Below are positions 53,801 through 64,000 of a DNA stretch of 64,000 bases, piece after piece (the stretch's first letter is position 1; each line of letters starts with the position of its first letter). The DNA is taken from assembly GCF_001653235.2 (NCBI RefSeq), contig NC_035792.1, positions 4,526,001-4,590,000 on the forward strand, written 5' to 3'. Under the pieces are notes generated by a model. It did no database searches. It was not told the DNA's origin and saw nothing but the letters and a program-made list of their open reading frames with translations. This DNA is from Pochonia chlamydosporia 170. Taxonomy: Eukaryota; Ascomycota; Sordariomycetes; Hypocreales; Clavicipitaceae. The translations under genes were made by a program, and so were the position numbers.

Positions 53801-56800
53801 ATGGTCAAAATGATCGGCTACCTGTAGAGACGATTGGTGTAGAAAAGGCGCGAAACTCATCCGAGATGAATGGTTAGTCATTCCACTGTTTTCTCCGACC
53901 ACTTGTCGCAGTAACCGCACCAGGTGGTTCAATATTGCTTGGTTTATGAAGGCCGGCGCAACGCGGTCATCGCATGCGTAGAGGTTCGATTCCTCTGGGG
54001 CATGAAACTTCTTGGGCTCCAATGGACTCAGACCTCGGGAAAGAAGGCTGCCACCTCCAAATGCTTATGTCGTGAGACTTGCTTTTATCGTATCACCACG
54101 AGCTCAAGTTGATGCCTGCTCCCCATACACCCCCTGGATATTGTCGCGTGGCCATGCGGAAGGCCCGAAGCTCCGGGTTTTGGACAGAAGTGTTATGCGA
54201 AACGCCAATTAGGTGATGAGTTTGTGCCTTTGTATGGGAGATTTTGTCTTTCCCTTTGCCGTTCAGAAATGAAATTGTGTAGATGAAGGGATTTTGTCTT
54301 CGCTTCCTTCCATGGCCAAGTAGTTAATCAAAGTCGTGGGATGTTTGTTGTTCGCTCCTTCCTCTAGAAGCCAACAGTCACGAGACTCCAACCACCACGA
54401 GAACCATCTTCACAGAGAATGATTGCTAGGAGCAAAATGTCAATTCTTCTCTTCTTTTGGGTCACTAGCATCACATTGTGAGACCAACATACCAAGTTTC
54501 ATATCCAGGCGTCTGTGTAGGCCCAAACACAGCACAGCACAACGGTGATGTTTCCGTCAAGCTCGGCACCAGAAGTGGTGGCATCCCTCAAACATGCAAC
54601 TACCCGTGTCGCCGCCGCCTTTCCATCAACACCTAACATCTGGCCTATCAGCATAATCAGCCGTGAAATGGAGGTTGCTCCCGGTCTTCGGGTAGCGACA
54701 TCGCCATGCCATTGGACAATGCCAAGGGCAAACAGGTAGCCGGACCGAAGAGTCGGTAGGAATGACTTTCTGCAACTTGTCCAAGGAGTAAGCCCATCAG
54801 GAGGTGAGCTATTTGGATGCCTCATTAACTTGTATGAGGTCAGTTGTTGAGGGATCTGCTGTGACGACGGATATGATGCAAGAGGAGAGTGTCCTACTAT
54901 CTCGTCCGAGTTGCCTCTCGGCCATATGATGAGAACCACAACTGACAGGCTTTTTCGGATTTCTGAGGCCAACAAGCACGGCAAAGATACTAGCCAGTTC
55001 TGAAGGATTCAATGTTGAATAGCTTGATACGCCAACGCCACGTCAAGATCTGTCATGCCCCTGCACGTTTGATGGCTCTCAATCCGCTTCGCTTGGATGT
55101 GGCAGGTGGAAAGCCAACCCCCTGACTACAAGTTAGCTCCGCAGATGTCATTTTCAATTTTGGACCAAAAGGTCTGGTGTGCTGTATTCACAACAAGGGT
55201 TATTATTTGGCCATGTCCCGTATCCTTTTCGTATGAATCAGCAACCACCTGGCCATTCTGTCTTCAAAAAGGGACCAGACCTCGCAACGGACTTCGTTTG
55301 TTTGTCCTCTCTGCTGTTGTTGTGTTTTGTCATTTTGGACGTGAATGTTCACATTCACCGAATCCTCTCTCACAGGCATTTCTCTTATTAAGTAGCCGTT
55401 TCCCAACCACATGCGTACGGGGAGCTGGTTCACTGTCATCGAATTGTCAGTCCCTTCTCTAGATGTCGTGCTACATCTACCATCTCTGGTCAGTTGAAGT
55501 CCCGAACACGAACCCTTCTTTCCACGCGATACACCCCAGCCACAAAGTAGCTGGTCCGCGGCTCAGAAACTGTTCTTTTCCAGAGACTGTACACAAGGGG
55601 ACAATGTTACGCGGTGCCTGCCTTTGACTAACATTCGGAATTCGGTATCAACTGACAGAACCAATATCTAAGGGTTTCAACTTCTGGACTCTCTGTAAGC
55701 GCATACGCGTTTATACGGCCATCAGTCTGCCCTCTGCTATCAGGTTTGGATGCAATTGAATACAATAGCTTCTATTTGGAACAGGTGGGTCATTTCGCAT
55801 TGTGGCAGATAATGTTACAATATTACTGTAGCGCCCTCCTCCTCAACAAGAAAGTTGGGATATATCGCATGATCAACAGCGTCCCTTTATCAAATGCAAT
55901 ATGTTCTAAACGTCAACGCTAACAGCTGTGATTCTTTTGGCAGACCGTCTAAATTTTGATAACCTCCCAGGTTGTACGATCTCAATTTCCAGCACCTATT
56001 CCAAAAACCTCATCATCTACGGGCCCTTCCCAAGCGTGTCCAAAGCAACAGGCCATTCTGTCACTGCTGCGTATAGTTCAGCTGTCTTTTAGTAAGTTCT
56101 GTGGAAGTCAACCTCACATGTAGCCACATTGTATCGTCCTGCTAATCGAGTAGCAAGGGTTAGTTTCCGATCCAGAGCTTACCGTTTTCTTGCAATCTAA
56201 ACACATCGGATCTATTCATTAAACCTGTTTCGTACAGCCGCTTGTATGAGTAGCACACAGATGTTAAACAGTATCTGAATGCTGTGTTGGCGTAAATTAA
56301 TCCGATATTGCTCATATATGGCTGACGTTTGTTCTCAAGCAAATCAGGTTCTTTTTTGGTTCACGGCATCGCTGATTCCGCTACATCAGTCGTTCATTCA
56401 ATATTACCTGCCAAGGCATCAACTTTCTAATGCATCCACAAACCTCCAAGGTAGGAAACTCATCTCAGATTTCATCATTTGTCTCCGTGGAGAGGTCTCG
56501 CCAAGTAGCGATGCCAACAGGGCGCACGCAATGGCCGACGCCAAAGGCAACCAGAAATTTCACACTCCCTGGCCTCGTCCCCCCGACGCAATCATCTGCC
56601 AACTGCAGAAATTGGCCGGCAATGGAGTGTATCCACTTTCTTGAAGGTATGTTCAATAAGTTCATAGCTCTTTCTCCCACCCCTGCCAAAGGATGAGCAC
56701 CTCCAAACGCGAGCACAACCACAAACGTGTTGGTTGGGCCGGTTCCCTTTGATATTCCAGACGCATTATTGAAAGCATGGGGACTACTTGGACCGATGAA

Positions 56801-58044
56801 AGGTTAGAAACCTTTCAACGAGTCTTTCGGACACAGCAGAGTTGTCAGAGATTTACGAGATCAAATCACATTCAACACATCCACATCCATACTCCAGGTG
56901 GGTTTTGTGTAACCTCAAAACCCCCCGGGCAATGGCGTGGCGTCCTTGTTCCGACAACTCTGCACAATCCTTGCCAAGTGCATGCCCGGCTACTGTGCCT
57001 GAAGCTCTGAGTATTCAGATGTACTGTACCACTTGTATCTGGACCCAGCTGCATTACCCTGCCTGATGCACGTCCACCTAACATGCAGAGGCATCCCGAA
57101 CTGGAGGCCCCCGGCCACCCTCACCCTGCCATTGATGTCTTGCCTTGAACACTGGGGGTCTTTCTGGCTAACAAATCGGAAAAGCAGATGCTTATATCAC
57201 GGGTCTCTCGGTGACGGCGTCTGAATCACTCCCCCATACAACTACTGGTGTGGCTGGCTAACGCTCTTTCGTCCAACCACTTAACGCTGTCTTTCGTACC
57301 GATCTTGGTGTGGACAGTTATGCGCAGCAGACAGCGTGAACTGACGTCTTGCTTGCTTACAGAACGATTACAACTCCTCGCCGCCGCCATGCGCGGAGCT
57401 TGACTACCTCGATATACAGCCCCCGACGGGAGAGTTGAGGTGAGTACACATTCCCATTGGTAGCCTGTTCTCGTTGCAGCTAGTGCAGCACTAGGAGTGT
57501 CACCGTTTCCTTCATTACTGTCCTGTTTTTTCATTTTGTTTACTTGTCCATATCCCCTTTTGGGAGGTCGAGTCTCATAGGCTGGGTCGCATTGCCACCA
57601 CCATTTCTCCGAAGTTTGTCGATGCCTCGTGAGCTGGCACTTGCACCGTCAACAAAAATATTAGATAACTTTGGACGAATGCTCTTCCCTCAAATTTCCA
57701 CAGCATCTATCTAAACACACATTGATTTTCCCCCCCAAGAGATGAATCCTCTTGTGTAGACTTTTTGCTTGTTGATCCCAGTCTCCCTTGGAGCTGTCTT
57801 TATAAACCTCCGAGGTTATTCGAGGAAGCGTCCACCACGCCCGAGTACCTATCCCACATCTGCTTGTCTCGTGCAACCTGGGCGTTGGCAGTATTACCAA
57901 GAAGTTTGGTGGTACTTGAACACATTGTATCGCATGGAAAGGCAGGACAGCATCTCTTGTGGTAGTCAACTCCTATGCCGTCATCTCGATTTTGAGCATT
58001 TCTCAACTTACTGCATCGTCAAACCACCCGTCTCTGGCTAACCA
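50820..58044. other. 7.2-kb stretch without a supportable gene
   Basis: No open frame longer than 161 codons is seen and none shows a known motif, splice-supported extension or signal/TM features. It lies upstream of the NDT80-type regulator gene and may hold a long promoter and leader. A T-arm-like sequence (AGAGGTTCGATTCCTCT) near 53980-53996 is not part of a convincing tRNA fold. Confidence 0.5.
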
Positions 58045-59864
58045 ATGGATAGATACAATCAGGACAGCGGCACTTCGTCGCTCACAATAGATGCTCCTGA
58101 AACTTCGCCTCTTCTGAGCCTCTTCCACCCAAATAACGGCTTGGGCACAGGTTCGAACTACACCCACGACTCTGGCGGCTTCTATCCCGCCAGCGGGTCA
58201 ATTTTTACACCAGATGGCAGGTTGCGTCTGAATTCAAAGTAGGTAGCCCGGGCCATGACTCTCAACCAACATCAAAAACGCGAGATCAAAGGAGCAGAGA
58301 GAAAGAGAAAAGGCTCTCGGCAAGTTGTCAACTCTAACGATCTCACAGCACTACACCATCGACTGGCATGGCACATGTTCATCTTCACAATCACCGTACA
58401 ACCCTGCCCCATCTGGGCCCTCATATCAACTCTCGAGATCAGTTTCCCAACTCAGTCGCACCGTATAGGCGAGTGTCAGACCAATTTGCGCGATCACCGT
58501 CCTTCCCGGATTCAAGAAGACAACAGCTAGCTGGTTCACAAAACCCGTTGACGGCCTACACGCCTCCTGCCACAAGGATGGATTCGCACCAGTACACGCA
58601 CAGAGCGGGAGCTCAGAACGAAGTTCCGCCACTTCTCCCGATGGAAATGCTGGGAACCTTGCAGTATATTGACCCAAACATGACAACCATCAAGCCAGAC
58701 ATTTCAGGCGTCATCGACAAGGGACCGTTCCTGTCCTCAGACCGCGAGTGGACCTGCTACAGGCGGAACTATCTGGCCTGCATTTGCTCCTTCAGCCTCA
58801 GTCCCAGTTATCCTGGGGCCGGAATTCAATTCACGCCGACGCCCATGTCTGGAACAAGCACAACGCAAACTTTTCAAGTTTACGGATTTGCCATGTGCAT
58901 TTCGGCTGTAGTTGCGGACAATGAGCAACACAGCATTGAACTCGTCCAGCATACGCCAAAGAGAGACAAGGGGCCAATATCCAAACCAAACAAGACTCTT
59001 ATTGCGCCCAAGACGAGCGCAACTCCACATACTACTTCGCTTAACTTATACGGGGATGGCTCAGGCCTTTCAAGCTCCAGAAGCCTCTACGCGGACGGAT
59101 TCGGGGCTCAGCCAACCGTTGGCCAACAGGTGCCAACCGAACACACGTTTGAGCGTATCCAATTCAAACAGGCGACACAGAACAATGGAAAGAGAAGGGC
59201 AGCGCAACAGTACTATCATCTAGTGGTCGAATTATGGGCAGACGTTGGAACTCAAGGCAGTGAGCAGTTCGTCAAGGTGGCATTTCGGAAGTCGGCGAAG
59301 ATGATTGTTCGGGGCAGGTCGCCAGGCCATTATCAAAACGAACGACGCAACAGCCAGGGAAACGGCACAGGAGGTGCTTCTGGCAGCGGAGGATTCCGAG
59401 GAATGGGCCCAATGGGGGATTTTGGCAACGGCTCTGGTATGGCTGGAGCTGGCCTTGGAGGCTACAACTCCGGATACGACAGTCGTGGCACCAATTACAA
59501 CAACGTCAGGCACCAAGAAATGTCCCCAGAGAGCATATTTTCTTCGAATGACGACCGGCCTTCTAACAAGGCATATTCTTACTATACCGGGGGAGCAGGG
59601 TCATCCTCGTCGTATGAAAACCACAACGACCGGGTGGACTTGTTTGGTCACAGAAATGGCACCGACACGTTGCATTCAAATCTCCCCAACAACGCCACCA
59701 ACGACCGAAAGGTCAAGCCCGAGTTCGATTTCAACATGCTGCCCAGTCCTTTCAGTGGGGGAGCACGGGCCGACGATCACCACCGAGAACGTTTTGATAG
59801 CCGGCCCAGTCCCGGTGGCTTCTACCCGTCTATTGTAACTCCAACCGGACTGGGGGCACTTTAG
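58045..59864 (+). CDS. NDT80/PhoG-type transcription factor, VIB-1/XprG-like
   Basis: Two exons: 58045-58238 and 58349-59864, 569 residues; the intron has a CTAACG branch and CAG acceptor and joins with the right phase. The N-terminus is disordered (SPLLSLFHPNN, HLHNHRTTLPHLGPH). The NDT80 DNA-binding fold is in the middle (about 140-320): the DREWTCYRRNYLACICSFSL, FQVYGFAMCISAVV and IQFKQATQNNGKRRAAQQYY segments match this fold. The C-terminus is rich in Gly, Ser and Asn. Fungal members such as Neurospora VIB-1 and Aspergillus XprG activate extracellular proteases and programmed cell death during heterokaryon incompatibility. The choice of VIB-1 over other NDT80 paralogues rests on overall resemblance only. 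Confidence 0.8.
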
Positions 59865-62800
59865 AGAGACCACAAAAAAAAAAGAGGCACCAGACACAAC
59901 AAGCGAATAGTCCTATTACGGAAACGGCGCTAGCCAAGATGAGAGAAAGGCGAATGCTTTTTTTGGTCTTGATCTTGTTCAGATGCCCTCCCCCCAGCCT
60001 TGGCCCGGCATGCATATGCTTTTGAAAAAAAGAAGACGCTACGGAACCAACCAACACCATCTCACACGTTGGGGCCAAAAAGGAGTGAGGGTGCATTTTA
60101 CCTAGGACAAAAAGGGGTGGACAAAGACTCTTAGAAGGACCGTCCCCGGGGGCCACACTAATAAAACTCGAATGAGTAAAGTTTCAGGCATGGATTAATT
60201 GGCATAAACATTCTTGTTTGATTCGGTACAGCTGGGATACTCTTGTGTATTTTGGGACTGGGAAGGGGGGAAGAGCGGAGGAGAGGCGCTTGGATGGGAA
60301 CACCACACCTCTGGGAAACGACATCACTCGCAGCATAAGTGGAGAAAAGGACGGGTATTGTTTGCATGGATTTTGCCTTGAGGGAATGAGTCCGGTCGCA
60401 GGATCTGGGTGACAGAAGGTTTTCCGTACTACAAGAGCAAGGGAAAGAAAAAAAAAAAAAAGGGTGAAATTTTTGTATGAAACTTGATGGCGGTGTGGGG
60501 GATCGGAACAGGCTTGTGCTGGACTGGACTGCATCCCTGATGCGGATCAACAAGGGGATGGGATGAGATGGGATGGAAAGATATGCTTGGAAACGAGAGG
60601 TTGGGTTAAACGTCAGGCGAGATGGGTGTTATGTGAACTGGGATATTTTCTTTTTTGTCTTTCTATCAAGTTTTTTTTCTGTATTATGAATACCCGCGTT
60701 TCTACCTTACCATCCTTGAAAGTTGCTAGTTAATTTTCCTATGCCACCGTTTTCCTTGGTTTATTTTCATAAATCTTTTCAGCATTCACCTCTTCTTCTG
60801 TTTTTGTTTTTTTTTTTTTTTGCTTTTTCTTTCCCTATTAAACAATCTGCGCATGCTTTCCGAGACATTGTCTCCAATAATAGGCACGGGCGGGCATAAC
60901 ATCCGGCGTGAACGACATCAAAGAGCTTCTTTTGATTTATTCTGCTCTTGCTTCTCTTTGGTTGGAGCTTGGCAGCAAGGAAAAAAATAACACCAGGGTG
61001 TTTCTTAGTTCACATACGGAGTACATGTAGCAACGAACCAGCAAAAAGAATGTAAAAAAACCAGGGCAACTTGGGGGAAGCATGCGAAAAGCAGGGGATG
61101 GTGTGGCTGCTCAACTGGCCCCGCCAGTTGAGCAATTCGCAGGTGCCATGTGAACGGAATTGGTCATGCTTGTGCTCGAATATGATGTTTTAGTGTTTTA
61201 GTGTTTTAGCCCTTTTTGTCATTTTGTCCCTTTTCCTTTGCCTTGTTGCCCTTTTCTTCCAGTAATCTGTTTCTTTGGCGTCATTGATAAGCAATTCGTA
61301 ACCGTCTTTGTCTCCTTTCATGATCATGTGCATTCGTCAATGGCGTTTGAAAGAAAAGCATGATGGAGGGCCACGCCCAGTTCCAGGCCTCGTTGGCCCC
61401 CATCCCACATCCCTCCATCCTGACAGGTCGCGGGAACCTTGTCTCTTTTGTCAGTCTCCATTCTTTTTTTGGTCACTGTAACCTTGTAACCCATCCATTG
61501 AAAGCGAAAATTGGACACTTTGGCCCATTCCAGTTGGGCCACCTGTTGGGATAAGAGGAGAGATGAAGACACCAACAACTCCTCGGCCAGAGTGGTCCAG
61601 ACCACCACCATTCACTAAACTGCCCCCTAAAAGCCCAATCACCCATGCAAGCAGCCGGGTCCGAACAAGAGGAGAGAGACGGTGCGTATCGTAAGAGTGG
61701 CTGGGACTCCGTAATCTGTACAAAATCTAAAAAAAAAAGGAGCCTTCTCGTGGCCTTGTTTCTGACCAACAATATTCGAAGCAATGTCGTTGGATGTGAA
61801 ATGACAAAGCCATTGTGGATCCTAGTTGGATAGTTTAGAACCAAAGAGGCTCGATCCGTCTCGTAGGAGGTGTTGGTTGCTGTGAGAAACCTTAATTCAC
61901 TCCCCCCTTCGGATGTGCCGTACGGCCTTGTGCGACAAAACCATGACGAGGGGCAGACAGCAATCTGGCATGGCATAGCACCTGTTGCTCCATTCTTCCT
62001 GCAGTTCATCGTTCTAGTGTATGCTCCATACGGGATGACCCTCTTTAGATCACGATGCAATCCTGCAAAAAAATCAGACGTCAGGGTGAACCCAACAGCC
62101 TGGAAGTTGGGTAAGAGTGTGCATCAGTTGACTGAAAGTCTCCGGCTAGGGCAGCGTCGCCAACATACCAAACTTCACTTAGCCCATGCAGCTCACTCCA
62201 GATTCAGCATGTATTTCCCTGGCTACATTAGTACATGTAACTGGCAGGCGCCAATGCCGGTTCATCCCATCAATGCCAGTCAGTGTACTCCGTACTCTGC
62301 ACGGAGTACTCCATACTCCGTAGTAGGACAAGATGCGCCTGACCGAACACCCATTTTTCTGAAATTGGAAGTCGGAATGTCTCTAAGGCACTTCTTGACC
62401 GAGCGCTGGGCTAGCCACACCTGGAACAAAATGGTTTGTCTGACAGAGTCTCTTGCATACGTACGTATTTTGCGGCCTCACATAGAAATGCAGCATCTGT
62501 AGATGAAGTGGCTGACACAGGACAGAACGAAATTTCGTCCGGTCAATGACCGAGACGCGGAAGGCAGTGGATCAGGCATGGAAAGAAAGAGAGAGGCTGC
62601 AATCGAAAATGGGTCTGTCTCTGTGACGGGCAGTCCATCCGGAACATGGTCATTCCAAGTGTGATGCAACGGGTCTCTTTCGCCGCCAAACCAGAAGGCA
62701 GAATCCAACCAGAAGACACGGTCACGACACAGAAAACTGAAATGGAGGTGTGAGATCTCGAATAGGGTTTGAGGCTTATCTCATGGTGCTGATGGCGTGA

Positions 62801-64000
62801 AGGGTCTTACTGCCTGGACGGAGATGCTAGGTCCAAGATACAGCGGCCGGAAGTGAGGCGAGTGTTTCCCGAGTCCTGGCAACGAAAAAAGGCGGGAGGG
62901 TGGGCTCCATCCCGCCCATGACAGGTCGTTTTTAATGTTGCGGCAGGGGTTTCTTGTCAAACCGGAGAGTCGTAATAGCCGCCAGGATCAGCCATTGAGA
63001 GGCATGAGTTTCCCGGACAAGGCTTTCTGAATGACCTTGCTGATATGATTTGGTTTCCATGTATTATGGTGCTTTGGACCCTGGGTGCCTCCCCGAGTCA
63101 AGGTATTGATCCGTCGAAATTGAGCAAAAAGTCTCGAGTCTGTGCGGGACGTTGGGCCAGATTTCTTGTGTGTGACGTGAGCTTCCCTTCCTCCTAATCA
63201 TTTCTCAGCCGTCAGATGTGCGCAAGGGTCGCGCAACGGCCCTGTTTGCGGGAATGTGTCCCTCTTCTGTCTCTCCATCTAGCTACTTCTCGGTCGCTCT
63301 CAGTCTCTCTCTCTCACGCAAGCACGATCTCGTCCCACGTACGGAGCACGCATCTGGGCGTCTGGGTAGATGATCACCTCGCACGGGCGATCGTCATCTT
63401 TTTTCTCCTATCCGTCTCCTTCAGGGAGCACAGGTTTGAAAGGTCTCAGCCCTACCGGATATGCTGATACATACAGTACCTCATCTCAAGTTTCACAGCA
63501 TGACACCAGTTGGCGCCGCTCCCGAATCGATGAAGAAAGCAACGTAAAATTATCAGGGACCAAAGGAAACCTGCTCAGTTTGCTTTCATCGTAATGTTGT
63601 TTGTCGCAGCCGTCGTCCTGAGTTCCATCACGCATCCGATCTTCAAAGAAACCCTGAGCGGGACAGGGTTGTTTGTTTCGTTGTGAAAGGACAACTACCA
63701 AAATCCCGCTCACCACGTAGCATATCATGATGCTCATCCTGCTTGTCAATTTCCACCACGTGTCGGCGGTATGCAGTCACTTGGCCGATTCCCTGCTTGA
63801 CACTTGTCCGTGATGTTTCAGCTGACGTTGATGTATGGGCAAAACAAGTTCGCATGTTGAACAACCCTGGGATATGCACCGTTAGACAAAAGACAAGGTA
63901 TAAAAAAAATGTCGCTCGTGATATATTGATTGATTACAGCCATGTATTCCGTGCAGTCCAGGACATTGCTCCGTGCAGGAGGGAGGCTGTCCTTTGCAGC
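59865..64000. other. 3' flank without a supportable gene
   Basis: About 4.1 kb. The first part is probably a long 3' UTR of the NDT80-type gene, rich in A and T homopolymers. A short palindromic stretch with repeated TACTCCGTA/TACGGAGTA lies near 62284-62322. No coding region can be supported. Confidence 0.5.
62284..62322. repeat. Palindromic TACTCCGTA / TACGGAGTA cluster
   Basis: ACTCCGT, seven bases, ACGGAGT form an inverted repeat, followed by two further TACTCC copies. Single copies of TACGGAGTAC also occur at 975, 3264 and 61015. Confidence 0.7.

Noticed and set aside
53920..54005. tRNA gene
   Set aside because: A T-arm-like hairpin with GGTTCGATTCC is present, but no matching acceptor stem, anticodon stem or A box could be found.
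54499..54984. 161-codon open frame on the minus strand
   Set aside because: No motif, no splice-supported extension and a composition typical of chance frames.

Overview
The window is a piece of a filamentous ascomycete genome (Pezizomycotina; Sordariomycetes, perhaps Hypocreales, is my best guess). The evidence is short spliceosomal introns of about 45-120 nt with GTRNGT donors, CTRAY branch points and YAG acceptors, together with fungus-specific families: Spo7, UstYa/DUF3328, SLATT-fungal, PNP/NB-ARC/TPR receptors and an NDT80-type regulator. No bacterial features, CRISPR arrays, rRNA or convincing tRNA genes were seen.

Left part (1-26.9 kb). Housekeeping and accessory genes alternate. They are a Spo7-like subunit, a GH16 glucanase, a decayed NLR remnant (minus strand), a small membrane protein gene, and a second NLR (plus strand; nucleoside-phosphorylase/NB-ARC/TPR) interrupted by one in-frame TGA. 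Then come an unknown protein with an Asp/Glu-Ala repeat, a possibly truncated gene, a GNAT acetyltransferase, a GT31 glycosyltransferase, a SLATT-domain membrane protein, TRM1 with two start codons, a lipid-kinase-like protein and an ABCF ATPase.

Centre (27.8-49.3 kb). This is the main discovery: a ribosomally made, post-translationally modified peptide (RiPP) cluster of the dikaritin/victorin type. It has four UstYa-family (DUF3328) proteins, each with two HxxHC motifs, a copper amine oxidase, and a secreted precursor with six 16-residue repeats (NDVDAAKLR[S/T]YWPR plus two variable residues). It also has an S41 (UstP-like) peptidase, an aldo-keto reductase and a 13-exon ABCC exporter. A coherent reading is that the precursor is secreted and cut into repeats, the UstYa oxidases crosslink Tyr/Trp side chains, the amine oxidase makes an aldehyde from an amine, the reductase may act on that carbonyl, and the ABCC pump exports the product. 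The order of steps and the product are inference.

Right part (49.3-64 kb). A conserved unknown protein (minus strand) is followed by about 7.2 kb without a supportable gene. Then comes an NDT80/PhoG-type transcription factor resembling VIB-1/XprG, with about 4.1 kb of further gene-free sequence. VIB-1 homologues control incompatibility-type cell death and protease secretion, which is notable in a window with two NLR loci, but no link is shown by sequence.

Gene models were built by hand from reading frames and splice signals. Exon phases were checked to add up, but no transcript or database evidence was available.
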